Both the position numbers and the translations under genes were made by a program. A stretch of DNA of 64,000 nucleotides from contig NZ_CANTKB010000015.1 of NCBI RefSeq assembly GCF_947654165.1, positions 30,027 through 94,026 on the forward strand, given 5' to 3'. The stretch is from an uncultured Blautia sp. (GTDB lineage Bacteria > Bacillota > Clostridia > Lachnospirales > Lachnospiraceae). Position 1 is the stretch's first letter. Each line of letters starts with the position of its first letter. This document shows, piece after piece, positions 26,501 through 34,912 of this stretch. The notes beneath the pieces were generated by a model. It searched no databases. It was not told the DNA's origin and saw nothing but the letters and a program-made list of their open reading frames with translations.

Positions 26501-27072
26501 AATTGTTAGAGCGTCAGACGTTTATGCAGAGTCAGCATGATGACCTGGTGGAAGCAGAAAAGACACTTCTTGGTATTATTGATGAACTGGATACAGGAAT
26601 GCGCCGACAGTTTGAAGAGAAATTTGCTGAGATCCGAAGAGAATTTGACAAAGCATTTAAGGAATTGTTTGGAGGAGGCAAAGGCACTCTGGAATTGGAT
26701 GAGGAAGAGGATATTTTGGAAGCAGGTATCCGTATCATATCACAGCCGCCAGGCAAGAAACTGCAGAATATGATGCAGCTTTCCGGAGGTGAGAAGGCAC
26801 TTACGGCGATTGCACTTTTATTTGCCATCCAAAACTTAAAACCATCTCCGTTCTGTCTGCTGGATGAGATTGAGGCGGCATTGGATGATTCGAATGTTAC
26901 CAGATATGCCAAATATCTTCATAAGTTGACAAAAAACACACAGTTTATTATTATAACACATAGACGTGGTACCATGACGGCTGCTGACAGACTGTACGGT
27001 ATCACAATGCAGGAAAAAGGGGTTTCTACCCTGGTATCTGTAAATCTTATTGAACATGATCTAGATAAATAG
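23512..27072 (+). CDS. smc: chromosome segregation protein SMC
   Basis: 1186 residues, the full SMC layout. The N-terminal ATPase half carries Walker A GPNGSGKSN near residue 32. A long coiled coil runs from about 170 to 500, and the hinge spans about 510-660 (GVVADLLKV, GGSLTGGAF). A second coiled coil runs from about 670 to 1030. The C-terminal ATPase half has signature LSGGEKALTAIALLFAI and Walker B FCLLDEIEAALDD. It compacts and segregates the chromosome with ScpA and ScpB, which are not encoded here. It is coupled to rnc and followed by ftsY. Confidence 0.98.
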   Translation: MYLKSIEVQGFKSFANKITFEFHNGITGIVGPNGSGKSNVADAVRWVLGEQSAKQLRGGNMQDVIFSGTETRRPLGFAYVAITMDNSDHKLPIDYKEVTIARRLYRSGESEYLLNGTSCRLKDVNELFYDTGIGKEGYSIIGQGQIDKILSGKPEERRELFDEAAGIVKFKRRKNTAIKKLEEEQQNLTRVKDILSELTRQVAPLEKQAETAKVYLKKKEALKKLDMQMFLAEMNRIRGELEETEKKYQIARADLEDTEKSFGITKTEYEKLEQELEKQEQEIQSLREGNTERTLEKQQLENQIHILKEQIHSAKQNESLYQDRSRALQADVEKWTEEEQEYLSEKEIVEEQFRAFEKVQSETQRAFKDLAMEIHSLEEKVEKGKNEIIEILNMRASTKGKLQRYDTMMEQISIRKTELNQKHFRLKSESALLNTAEKEYLAEKDEIQETIEKLVRQGNRCEDQITKYQAEMAKAGQQLEAGQTAYHREASRLESMRNIAERYDGYGNSIRRVMEQKKRVPGIKGVVADLLKVEKNYETAIETALGGSIQNIVTDNENTAKTMIEFLKKNKYGRATFLPLTSMQNKKGFANAAALKEPGVIGVASELVTVGNEYQGLANYLLGRTLVVDHIDHGIAIAKKYQYSIRMVTIEGESLNPGGSLTGGAFKNNSNLLGRRREIEELQDAVERLKTETEKLQQTLETYRGKRNHFREEAASIQEKLQEQYIRENTVQMNLNSMTGKREEIQAGYEGLKLEKEQLEKQTREIQDNSLSIQLELETSAKQEKSLEEEISSSQEVLEKKKAEETRLSKELEKAHVETANLTSRQGFITENLTRIRRELGELKEQRKALESGMVQGKEEIALKENEIREIEEQVVLAEQAAKAMQEQLLKETAAKEEMNQKYKSFFAKRDELSGRMNLLDKECYRLNAQKEKLEEAQETQVNYMWEEYEVTYRQAQEEAQEIMKDRAEIKKDITQMRSEIRQLGNVNVNAIEEYKELLERQTFMQSQHDDLVEAEKTLLGIIDELDTGMRRQFEEKFAEIRREFDKAFKELFGGGKGTLELDEEEDILEAGIRIISQPPGKKLQNMMQLSGGEKALTAIALLFAIQNLKPSPFCLLDEIEAALDDSNVTRYAKYLHKLTKNTQFIIITHRRGTMTAADRLYGITMQEKGVSTLVSVNLIEHDLDK

Positions 27073-27082
27073 AGGAGGAATT

Positions 27083-28036
27083 ATGGCAGAGGAAAAAGAA
27101 AAAAAAGGTTTTTTTAAAAGACTGGTAGAAGGACTTTCCAAAACCAGAGAAAATATCGTATCTGGAATTGATTCTATTTTCAGTGGTTATTCCAGCATTG
27201 ATGAGGATTTTTATGAAGAAATCGAAGAGATTTTAGTCATGGGTGATATTGGAATCAATACAACCACTTCTATTATTGAGCGATTAAAAGGGCAGGTCTC
27301 AGAAAAACATATTAAAGATCCTCAGGAGTGTAAGCAGCTCCTGATGGACAGTATCAAAGAACAGATGGCTGTGGGAGAAAAAGCCTATGAATTTGAAAAC
27401 CGCAAGTCCGTTATTCTGGTGATTGGTGTCAATGGGGTTGGCAAGACCACATCCGTGGGAAAACTGGCAGGGAAACTAAAAGACCAGGGGAAAAAGGTTA
27501 TTATGGCAGCAGCAGATACATTCCGTGCAGCAGCAGGAGAACAGCTTTCCCAGTGGGCCAACCGTGCAGGTGTGGAACTGATAGGGGGACAGGATGGTGC
27601 AGATCCGGCTTCTGTAGTCTATGATGCCATTGCTGCCGCAAAAGCGAGAAATGCAGATGTGCTTATCTGTGATACGGCCGGCCGTCTTCATAATAAGAAA
27701 AATCTCATGGAAGAATTAAGAAAAATATACCGTATTATTGAAAAGGAATATCCAGAAGCATATCTGGAAACGCTGGTTGTTCTTGATGGTACAACCGGGC
27801 AGAATGCACTTGCTCAGGCAAAGCAGTTCCATGAGGTTGCAAGTGTTACGGGTATTATTCTTACCAAGCTGGATGGAACAGCAAAGGGTGGTATCGCAGT
27901 GGCCATTGAATCGGAATTGGATATTCCGGTGAAATACATCGGAGTGGGAGAAACCATAGATGACCTTCAGAAATTTGACGCCAATGAATTTGTCAATGCA
28001 CTGTTTAATATAGAGGAAGCTGGCACAGAAGACTAG
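27083..28036 (+). CDS. ftsY: signal recognition particle receptor FtsY
   Basis: 317 residues: a short charged N-terminal A-region, then the N helix bundle (about 10-95) and the SRP-type GTPase. GTPase motifs are GVNGVGKTTSVGKLAG near 116-131, DTFRAAAGEQLSQWA near 152-166, CDTAGRLHNKKNLMEEL near 199, and TKLDGTAKGGIA near 261. It docks Ffh-ribosome complexes at the membrane; ffh is at 32908. The stop is 27 bases before ilvA. Confidence 0.97.
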   Translation: MAEEKEKKGFFKRLVEGLSKTRENIVSGIDSIFSGYSSIDEDFYEEIEEILVMGDIGINTTTSIIERLKGQVSEKHIKDPQECKQLLMDSIKEQMAVGEKAYEFENRKSVILVIGVNGVGKTTSVGKLAGKLKDQGKKVIMAAADTFRAAAGEQLSQWANRAGVELIGGQDGADPASVVYDAIAAAKARNADVLICDTAGRLHNKKNLMEELRKIYRIIEKEYPEAYLETLVVLDGTTGQNALAQAKQFHEVASVTGIILTKLDGTAKGGIAVAIESELDIPVKYIGVGETIDDLQKFDANEFVNALFNIEEAGTED

Positions 28037-28062
28037 AAACAGAATAGGAAGAGGGAAAACAT

Positions 28063-29274
28063 ATGCTTACAGTAGAAAAATTTGAAGAAGCATCTGAAAT
28101 TGTAAAGAAAGTGACCCAGGAGACAAAGCTGGTGTACAGCGGTTTCTTTAGTAATCAGACTGGAAATAAAGTTTATTTTAAGCCGGAAAATATGCAGGTG
28201 ACAGGTGCCTATAAAATCAGAGGTGCTTATTACAAAATCAGTACGCTCACAGAGGAAGAGAAGAAAAAAGGGCTGATCACGGCATCTGCGGGCAACCATG
28301 CTCAGGGAGTGGCCTATGCGGCAAAGGCATTTGGAGCAAAAGCTGTGATTGTTATGCCAACCACGACACCGTTGATTAAGGTAGAAAGAACCAAGGGTTA
28401 CGGTGCAGAAGTGATTCTTCACGGAAATGTATATGATGAAGCCTGTGAGTATGCCTATGAGCTGGCAGATAAGCACGGATATACCTTTATTCATCCTTTT
28501 GATGATCTGGCTGTGGCAACAGGACAGGGAACCATCGCTATGGAGATTATCAAAGAGCTTCCTCTGGTAGATTATATTTTAGTACCCATAGGCGGAGGCG
28601 GTCTGGCTACCGGTGTTTCTACTCTGGTGAAACAATTAAACCCCAATATTAAAGTCATTGGTGTGGAGCCGGCAGGAGCCAACTGTATGCAGGCATCTTT
28701 GTTAAACGGAAAGGTTATGACTCTTCCAACAGTAAATACCATTGCTGACGGTACTGCTGTTAAGCGTCCCGGGGATCATATTTTCCCTTATATCCAGAAA
28801 AATGTAGACGAAATCATTACCGTGGAAGATGATGAACTGGTGGTTGCTTTCCTGGACATGGTAGAAAATCACAAAATGATCGTAGAAAATTCCGGACTTC
28901 TTACAGTGGCAGCTCTGAAACATCTGAAGTTTCAGAATAAAAAGGTAGTTTCTATTTTAAGCGGCGGAAACATGGATGTGATCACCATGGCATCTGTGGT
29001 ACAGCACGGACTGATTGCAAGAGACCGTATCTTTACAGTGTCGGTTCTTCTTCCGGATAAACCGGGAGAATTGGTGCGTGTGGCAGGCATTATTGCTCAG
29101 CATCAGGGAAATGTTGTAAAGTTAGATCACAATCAGTTTGTAAGTACCAACCGCACAGCGGCTGTGGAGCTTCGGATTACGCTGGAAGCTTTTGGAACGG
29201 ATCACAAAAATGAAATTATACAGGCTTTAGAAGAGGAAGGATACCGACCGAGAGTGGTAATGGCAAATTTATAA
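28063..29274 (+). CDS. ilvA: threonine ammonia-lyase (threonine dehydratase) with ACT domain
   Basis: Deaminates threonine to 2-oxobutanoate using pyridoxal phosphate. 403 residues. The PLP lysine lies in TGAYKIRGAYYKI near residues 47-59; SAGNHAQGVAYAAKAFG and PIGGGGLATGVS are the cofactor-phosphate loops. Residues about 325-403 form a single ACT domain (FTVSVLLPDKPGELVRVAGII). This length and single ACT match the short Clostridial/TdcB-like form. Biosynthetic (isoleucine) or catabolic use cannot be settled; no ilv genes are nearby. Confidence 0.9.
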   Translation: MLTVEKFEEASEIVKKVTQETKLVYSGFFSNQTGNKVYFKPENMQVTGAYKIRGAYYKISTLTEEEKKKGLITASAGNHAQGVAYAAKAFGAKAVIVMPTTTPLIKVERTKGYGAEVILHGNVYDEACEYAYELADKHGYTFIHPFDDLAVATGQGTIAMEIIKELPLVDYILVPIGGGGLATGVSTLVKQLNPNIKVIGVEPAGANCMQASLLNGKVMTLPTVNTIADGTAVKRPGDHIFPYIQKNVDEIITVEDDELVVAFLDMVENHKMIVENSGLLTVAALKHLKFQNKKVVSILSGGNMDVITMASVVQHGLIARDRIFTVSVLLPDKPGELVRVAGIIAQHQGNVVKLDHNQFVSTNRTAAVELRITLEAFGTDHKNEIIQALEEEGYRPRVVMANL

Positions 29275-29286
29275 GTTGTTTTTATG

Positions 29287-29330
29287 AAAAAAGACGTTCC
29301 TGTGAGTTTCTTTCGCAGGAGCGTCTTTTT
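29287..29330. terminator. Bidirectional terminator between ilvA and the DUF362 gene
   Basis: AAAGACGTTCCTG and CAGGAGCGTCTTT pair over 13 positions with one wobble. A-tract and T-tract flank both sides, so it can serve both converging genes. Confidence 0.9.
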
Positions 29331-29342
29331 GCTGTATAGAAC

Positions 29343-30467
29343 TTATTTTACGGTGATCAGTTCATATTCTTTGTTTCCGATTCCGATTTTTACACCATGT
29401 TCAATGGCGGATTCCCAGTTTGTGTCAGGGAAAATGCTGTGGAAATGATCATGGTGCTGACAGGCTCTTTCCTCCTCGCTGCAATCTCCAAGTTTACTGT
29501 TAGAAATTACCGGCTGGGCATTCACTGCATCTGCACAGGCAACATCAAGAGCTACCGGGTCAAAGGATGCAAACATACCTACATTTGGTACAATGGCAGC
29601 ATCGTTTTCACCGTGGCAGTCGCAGTAAGGAGATACATCAATCACAAGGCTGATGTGGAAGTTTGGACGGTCGTCAATCACTGCCTTGGTGTATTCTGCG
29701 ATTTTACAATTGAGAATATCATTGGATTCATCAGAAGCAGCCAGGATCGCATCTTTTGGACAGACACCGATACATCTGCCGCATCCCACACACTTGTTAT
29801 GGTCAATAGTGGCTTTTTTATCTTTGAAAGAAGGTGCATCATGTGCACAGATTTTTGCACACATCTGGCATCCAATACACAAATCCTGGTCTACATGTGG
29901 TTTGCCGGCAGAGTGCATTTCCATTTTTCCGGCTCTGGAACCGCATCCCATACCAAGATTCTTTAATGCACCTCCAAATCCTGTAGCCTCATGACCTTTG
30001 AAGTGGTTTAAGGAGATGACAACATCGGCATCCATTATAGCACGTCCGATTTTTGCTTCTTTTACATAAGTTCCGCCCTTTACGGGTACGAGTGCCTCAT
30101 CGGTACCCTTTAATCCGTCTGCAATGAGAATCTGGCAGCCGGTCGTGATGGTGTTAAAGCCATTTAAGTTGGCACTGTCCAGATGATCCAGGGCATTTTT
30201 TCTTCCGCCTACATATAAAGTGTTGCAGTCCGTCAGGAAAGGCTTTCCGCCTAATTCTTTGACTACATCAGCAACCGCTTTTGCATAATTAGGACGGAGA
30301 AAAGCCAGGTTTCCGGGCTCTCCGAAATGCATTTTAATTGCAACATATTTGTCTTCAAAATCAATATCTCCGATTCCTGCAGTTTTGATAAGGCGCTGCA
30401 GTTTGTTCAAAAGATTATCACCGTTTTTTGCTCGCAAGTTGGTAAAATATACTTTTGATGTTCCCAT
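29343..30467 (-). CDS. DUF362 protein with two [4Fe-4S] clusters
   Basis: About 374 residues. The N-terminal part contains VYFTNLRAKNGDNLLNKL and AIKMHFGEPGNLAFLRP, typical of DUF362. The middle holds a bacterial ferredoxin insert with two CX2CX2CX3C motifs, CIGCQMCAKICAHD and CVGCGRCIGVCPKD, near residues 200-245. The C-terminal part (VDVSPYCDCHGENDAAIVPNVG) resumes DUF362. The start at 30467 is preceded on this strand by AGGAGGAT. The electron-transfer partner and substrate are unknown; family members are common in anaerobes. Cytosolic, no signal peptide. Confidence 0.9.
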   Translation of the reverse strand: MGTSKVYFTNLRAKNGDNLLNKLQRLIKTAGIGDIDFEDKYVAIKMHFGEPGNLAFLRPNYAKAVADVVKELGGKPFLTDCNTLYVGGRKNALDHLDSANLNGFNTITTGCQILIADGLKGTDEALVPVKGGTYVKEAKIGRAIMDADVVISLNHFKGHEATGFGGALKNLGMGCGSRAGKMEMHSAGKPHVDQDLCIGCQMCAKICAHDAPSFKDKKATIDHNKCVGCGRCIGVCPKDAILAASDESNDILNCKIAEYTKAVIDDRPNFHISLVIDVSPYCDCHGENDAAIVPNVGMFASFDPVALDVACADAVNAQPVISNSKLGDCSEEERACQHHDHFHSIFPDTNWESAIEHGVKIGIGNKEYELITVK

Positions 30468-30629
30468 AGAATTTATCCTCCTGTGTCTCATGATACTGAA
30501 TAATATTTATTTTACCATTGGAACGAAAAAGAAACAATGGAAAAAATGTATTTATCCTGTGTTATTTTATCATAGTCATACCGCTTAAAATATGTTAGAA
30601 TTTACGACAGGAAAAGAAAGGAAAACAGC

Positions 30630-31682
30630 ATGGGAAGAGAATTATATTTAGAATGTCCCTATGGTGCGGACTGTAAAAAAATATGGGAGATTATAAGAAC
30701 GCTGTCAGGGTGGGGGGAGAAACAAGAAAAGCAGCTTTTGGATTATTTTTCAGTGCTCAAAGGAAAAGCGTTTGTCACCTGTCAGGAAGCAGAAGAAAGA
30801 ATTCAGAGTTTGGAACTTGAAACAGATATAGAAAAAAAACTGCTCAAAACGTTGCGTATGACGGAGAAGACGGAGTTTTCTTTGTGGTATGGAGAACATG
30901 CCTTTTATTACCTGGCTGCAATTGGGATTGGTCTGGACACCCTGGGAATTTCAAATATAAAAGTAAACGCTTTAGGGGAAGGTACGAAATCTCTTACACA
31001 GAACGGGGAATCCGCTCAAATCAGAAGAATTTTAGAAAAAAGTAATCTGCAAACAGAATTTCTTCCGGGGGAGGGAGAATTGCTTACCTTGCATTGTGCT
31101 GCGTTTCTCGCATCTTTTGCCAGAACTGAACCATTTTCCGGTGCGTATTCAATAAAAAAATCTGTATGTACAGGTGAAACAAATCCAGTCTGTGGTCTTA
31201 TTCTGGAGAGAAACAGGGATGAGGCAGAGGAAAGAGAAACATACGATACGGTTCAGGTGCTGGAGACCAATGTAGACGATTGCAGTGGAGAACAACTGGG
31301 GTATGCTATAGAATGCCTCATGAAAGCAGGTGCTCTGGATGCCTCTTGTTTTCCTGTTTATATGAAAAAGAACCGTCCTGCGTATATGCTTCAGGTGATT
31401 TGCACAAAAGAGAAGAAAAAAGCACTGGAAGATATTATTTTTCGTGAAACCACCAGCATCGGACTTCGCAGATACGAAGAAAACAGGAGGATCCTTCCAA
31501 GGAGTTTTAAGGAGATCTGTTTAAAAGACGGGCATAAGGTAAAGATAAAAATCTGTGAGCATCATGGGCAAAAGTATTATTACCCGGAATATGAGACGGT
31601 AAAGCAAGTCTGCATAGAAACCGGAAGGTCGTACAGAAGCGTATATGATGAGGCGGCAGTAGTTGCAGGAGGATTCAGATGA
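30630..31682 (+). CDS. larC: nickel pincer cofactor biosynthesis protein LarC
   Basis: LarC inserts nickel into the pyridinium-thiocarboxylate precursor of the nickel-pincer cofactor, using CTP. 350 residues in one frame, without the programmed frameshift of Lactiplantibacillus. The C-terminal half is clearly LarC: VLETNVDDCSGEQLGYAIECLMKAGALDAS, MKKNRPAYMLQVIC, and TTSIGLRRYEENRRILPR. The N-terminal 100 residues are divergent and lack the usual His-rich segment. It overlaps larE by four bases (ATGA). larA (racemase) and larB (first enzyme) are not here. Confidence 0.88.
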   Translation: MGRELYLECPYGADCKKIWEIIRTLSGWGEKQEKQLLDYFSVLKGKAFVTCQEAEERIQSLELETDIEKKLLKTLRMTEKTEFSLWYGEHAFYYLAAIGIGLDTLGISNIKVNALGEGTKSLTQNGESAQIRRILEKSNLQTEFLPGEGELLTLHCAAFLASFARTEPFSGAYSIKKSVCTGETNPVCGLILERNRDEAEERETYDTVQVLETNVDDCSGEQLGYAIECLMKAGALDASCFPVYMKKNRPAYMLQVICTKEKKKALEDIIFRETTSIGLRRYEENRRILPRSFKEICLKDGHKVKIKICEHHGQKYYYPEYETVKQVCIETGRSYRSVYDEAAVVAGGFR

Positions 31683-32491
31683 GACCGTATGACGAAAAAA
31701 AGAACTACTTATATGAAAAAATGAAAGCGTATGTCCAAAAGGATGTGTGTATCGCCTTTTCCGGCGGCGTGGACAGCAGCCTGCTTCTGGTTCTCGCAAA
31801 AAAATGTGCCAAAGAGCAGACCAGAATCTATGCCGTGACCTTTGATACTATGCTGCATCCATCCTGTGATATGGAAATTGCAAAGCAGGTAGCAGAAGAA
31901 GCAGGTGCGATCCATAAAGTTCTGTCTGTGAATGAACTGGAGCAGGAAGAAATACGGTTTAATCCGAAAAACAGATGCTACCTGTGTAAAAAGACATTGT
32001 TTGTCAGACTTTGGGAATACGCAAAAAGCCTGGGAGTCACACAGATTCTGGAGGGAACTAACGAGGATGATCTTCATGTATATCGGCCAGGTCTTCAGGC
32101 GGTCAGGGAGCTGGGCATCAAAAGTCCTCTTGCCGAGGCCGGATTTACAAAGGAAGAGGTAAGAAGGCTTGCAAAAGAACTTGGGATTTCCGTTGCAGAG
32201 CGTCCTTCAGCACCTTGTCTTGCAACCAGGCTTCCATACGGAGAGGAAATCCGTATAGAGGTGTTGGAAAAAATCGCACAGGGAGAGGAATATCTGAAAA
32301 CGGCAGGATTTCCTACGGTAAGGTTAAGGCTTCACGGAGACGTTGCCAGAATCGAAATACTTCAGGCAGACTTTCCTTTGTTTTTGGAAAAAAGGGAAGA
32401 AATCACACAAAAGTTAAAAGAAACCGGGTTTTTATATATTACGTTGGATATGGAAGGATTCCGCAGTGGAAGTATGGATGAAACAAAATAA
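31679..32491 (+). CDS. larE: ATP-dependent sacrificial sulfur transferase LarE
   Basis: Adenylates the carboxylates of the nicotinate-derived precursor and transfers sulfur from a protein cysteine. 270 residues. The PP-loop FSGGVDSSLLL is at residues 27-37. CYLCKK is near 100-105, and the candidate sacrificial cysteine is Cys180 in SAPCLATR. Only this one cysteine is present there, pointing to the sacrificial type and not the three-cysteine [4Fe-4S] type. It is translationally coupled to larC. Confidence 0.92.
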   Translation: MRPYDEKKNYLYEKMKAYVQKDVCIAFSGGVDSSLLLVLAKKCAKEQTRIYAVTFDTMLHPSCDMEIAKQVAEEAGAIHKVLSVNELEQEEIRFNPKNRCYLCKKTLFVRLWEYAKSLGVTQILEGTNEDDLHVYRPGLQAVRELGIKSPLAEAGFTKEEVRRLAKELGISVAERPSAPCLATRLPYGEEIRIEVLEKIAQGEEYLKTAGFPTVRLRLHGDVARIEILQADFPLFLEKREEITQKLKETGFLYITLDMEGFRSGSMDETK

Positions 32492-32515
32492 AATAAATTT
32501 GTCAAGAAAAAATAC

Positions 32516-32544
32516 TTGACACCTGTGTATTCTTGTTGTATGAT
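32516..32544 (+). promoter_or_regulatory. Sigma-A promoter for ylxM-ffh
   Basis: TTGACA at 32516-32521 and TATGAT at 32539-32544, spacer 17. It heads the SRP/ribosome operon. Confidence 0.8.
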
Positions 32545-32561
32545 AACCAAGGTGATTGCGG

Positions 32562-32906
32562 ATGGAAAAATTTGTAGAACAAACCTTATTGTTTGATTTT
32601 TATGGAGAGCTTTTGACAGCTCACCAGAGAAGAATTTATGAAGATGTGGTTTTAAATGATTATTCTTTAAGTGAAGTTGCAGATGAGCTGGGAATCAGCC
32701 GCCAGGGTGTTCATGATAACATTAAGCGTTGTAACAAAGCCTTGCAGGATTATGAAGATAAACTTCATCTGGTAGAAAAGTTTGTGAATATCAAAGGGAA
32801 GGTCCGCAGCATTAACCAGATATGCCAGGAATATGAAGAACTGAGCAGACAGGAACTGGTTTCCCAGGTGGAACGTATTTCCCAGGAGATTTTAGAGGAG
32901 TTGTAA
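32562..32906 (+). CDS. ylxM: YlxM family putative DNA-binding protein
   Basis: 114 residues from the ATG at 32562 (AGGTG seven bases upstream). A sigma-70 region-4-like helix-turn-helix fills it: RRIYEDVVLNDYSLSEVADELGISRQGVHDNIKRC. YlxM precedes ffh throughout Firmicutes and in streptococci supports SRP function. It ends one base before the start of ffh. Confidence 0.95.
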   Translation: MEKFVEQTLLFDFYGELLTAHQRRIYEDVVLNDYSLSEVADELGISRQGVHDNIKRCNKALQDYEDKLHLVEKFVNIKGKVRSINQICQEYEELSRQELVSQVERISQEILEEL

Positions 32907-32907
32907 G

Positions 32908-34254
32908 ATGGCATTTGAAAGCTTAACGGATAAACTACAGAATGTATTTAAAAACTTGAGAAAAAAAGGCCGTCTGACGGAAGCTGATGTGAAAGCAGCC
33001 TTGAAGGAAGTAAAGATGGCACTGCTGGAAGCAGATGTTAGCTTTAAAGTTGTAAAGCAGTTTATGAAAGCCGTACAGGAACGGGCAGTAGGGCAGGATG
33101 TTATGTCTGGTCTGAATCCCGGACAGATGGTGATCAAGATTGTAAACGAAGAGCTTGTAAAATTAATGGGAAGCGAAACAACGGAGATAGCATTAAAATC
33201 AGGAAACGAAGTTACGGTTCTGATGATGGTAGGTCTCCAGGGTGCAGGTAAGACTACGACTACAGCAAAACTTGCCGGCAAGCTGAAATCAAAAGGGAAG
33301 AAACCACTGTTAGCTGCTTGTGACGTTTATCGGCCGGCTGCAATTAAACAGCTTCAGGTAAATGGAGAGAAGCAGGGTGTAGAAGTCTTCGCTATGGGAG
33401 ATAAGAACAGTCCTGTAGATATTGCAAAGGCTGCATATGAACATGCAAAAAAAGAAAAATTCAATGTTTTGATTCTGGATACTGCCGGACGCCTTCATAT
33501 TGATGAAGATATGATGGCAGAGCTTGCAAATATCAAAGAAGCTATTACTGTGGATCAGACAATTCTGGTAGTAGATGCCATGACCGGACAGGATGCCGTG
33601 AATGTAGCAGATACTTTCGGCCAGAAGGTAGGGATTGACGGAGTCATTCTTACAAAAATGGATGGTGATACCAGAGGTGGTGCAGCTCTTTCTATTAAGG
33701 CAATCAGCGGAAAGCCGATTCTCTATGTAGGTATGGGAGAGAAGCTTTCTGATCTGGAGCAGTTTTATCCGGAACGTATGGCTTCCCGTATTTTGGGTAT
33801 GGGAGATGTGATGAGTCTTATTGAAAAGGCTCAGGCAAATCTGGATGAAGAAAAAGCAAAAGAGATGGAACAGAAGTTCCGCAAGAACACATTCGGTTTT
33901 GACGATTATCTGGAAAGTATGAATCAGATGAAAAACATGGGCGGCCTGTCCAGTGTGCTGAGCATGCTCCCTGGAATCGGTTCTCAGGTGAAAGATCTGG
34001 ACAGTATGGTAGATGAGAAAGATATGGCCAGAAAAGAAGCAATCATTCTTTCTATGACACCGAGAGAACGTTCTCATCCGGAAATCTTAAATCCTTCCAG
34101 AAAGAACAGGATTGCAAAAGGTGCCGGTGTGGATGTGGCAGAAGTCAACCGTATGGTAAAACAATTTGAGCAGGCAAAGAAAATGATGAAACAAATGCCG
34201 GGGCTCATGGGTGGAAAAGGTGGTAAAAGAGGAAAATTCAAACTTCCCTTTTAA
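32908..34254 (+). CDS. ffh: signal recognition particle protein Ffh
   Basis: 448 residues. N domain about 1-85, GTPase G domain about 90-295 with GLQGAGKTTTTAKLAG near 109, LDTAGRLHIDEDMMAEL near 190 and TKMDGDTRGGAALS near 248. The methionine-rich M domain (about 325-430) binds 4.5S RNA and signal peptides: FGFDDYLESMNQMKNMGG and ...SRKNRIAKGAG. It partners FtsY (27083). No ffs RNA gene was recognised in the window. Confidence 0.98.
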   Translation: MAFESLTDKLQNVFKNLRKKGRLTEADVKAALKEVKMALLEADVSFKVVKQFMKAVQERAVGQDVMSGLNPGQMVIKIVNEELVKLMGSETTEIALKSGNEVTVLMMVGLQGAGKTTTTAKLAGKLKSKGKKPLLAACDVYRPAAIKQLQVNGEKQGVEVFAMGDKNSPVDIAKAAYEHAKKEKFNVLILDTAGRLHIDEDMMAELANIKEAITVDQTILVVDAMTGQDAVNVADTFGQKVGIDGVILTKMDGDTRGGAALSIKAISGKPILYVGMGEKLSDLEQFYPERMASRILGMGDVMSLIEKAQANLDEEKAKEMEQKFRKNTFGFDDYLESMNQMKNMGGLSSVLSMLPGIGSQVKDLDSMVDEKDMARKEAIILSMTPRERSHPEILNPSRKNRIAKGAGVDVAEVNRMVKQFEQAKKMMKQMPGLMGGKGGKRGKFKLPF

Positions 34255-34297
34255 CATATAGAACAATCAGTTAACTATAACCAGGAGGTGAAAAGAA

Positions 34298-34543
34298 ATG
34301 GCAGTAAAAATCAGATTAAGAAGAATGGGACAGAAGAAAGCTCCTTTCTATAGAATCATTGTTGCAGATTCCAAATCCCCAAGAGATGGAAGATTTATCG
34401 AGGAAATCGGTACTTATGACCCAACTCAGGATCCAACTGTTTACAAAGTAGACGAAGAAGCAGCGAAAAAATGGCTTGCAAATGGTGCTCAGCCTACAGA
34501 TATCGTAGCAAAAATCTTCAAACAGGCTGGTATCGAAAAATAA
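34298..34543 (+). CDS. rpsP: ribosomal protein bS16
   Basis: 81 residues, complete: [20 protein letters not shown] and [17 protein letters not shown] motif ([14 protein letters not shown]). CCAGGAGGTG precedes the start. Standard position between ffh and khpA. Confidence 0.98.
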   Translation: MAVKIRLRRMGQKKAPFYRIIVADSKSPRDGRFIEEIGTYDPTQDPTVYKVDEEAAKKWLANGAQPTDIVAKIFKQAGIEK

Positions 34544-34561
34544 TCCGGGAGGTGTCTTCTA

Positions 34562-34792
34562 ATGAAAGAATTAGTGGAAGTAATTGCAAAATCTCTCGTA
34601 GATTGTCCTGACGAAGTCGTTGTGACAGAAACAGAAGAAAGTGACGCTATCCTTATAGAGCTTAAGGTTGCTCCTGCTGATATGGGAAAAGTAATCGGAC
34701 GCCAGGGGCGTATCGCCAAGGCTATCCGCACAGTCGTAAAGGCAGCATCATCCAAAAGCGATAAAAAGGTAGTCGTGGATATTTTACAGTAA
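34562..34792 (+). CDS. khpA: KH domain RNA-binding protein KhpA
   Basis: 76 residues, a single KH domain with the GxxG-type loop in GKVIGRQGRIAKAIRTVVKAA. KhpA pairs with KhpB (Jag) to bind many RNAs in Gram-positive bacteria. It is placed as usual after rpsP. GGGAGGTG lies upstream. Confidence 0.95.
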   Translation: MKELVEVIAKSLVDCPDEVVVTETEESDAILIELKVAPADMGKVIGRQGRIAKAIRTVVKAASSKSDKKVVVDILQ

Positions 34793-34795
34793 ACC

Positions 34796-34867
34796 ACAGA
34801 GCACAGTTATGTGCTCTGTTTGTGTAAAGGGAAAACGAGAGAGCTGCCGCATGAAAATGCGACAGCT
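34796..34867 (+). promoter_or_regulatory. Two consecutive hairpins between khpA and rimM
   Basis: ACAGAGCAC (34796-34804) pairs perfectly with GTGCTCTGT (34811-34819). Then AGCTGCCGCAT (34842-34852) pairs with ATGCGACAGCT (34857-34867) with one mismatch and a GAAA loop. Neither has a good T-run, so they may be processing or attenuation signals. Confidence 0.55.
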
Positions 34868-34912
34868 TCTTTCATATTTATAGAAAAACTACGGTTTGGC
34901 AGGAGGAAGAAA

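Noticed and set aside
33310..34077. 255-residue minus-strand frame opposite ffh
   Set aside because: It mirrors a certain gene; composition (Phe, His, Cys, Ile rich) is that of an antisense shadow with no start signal.
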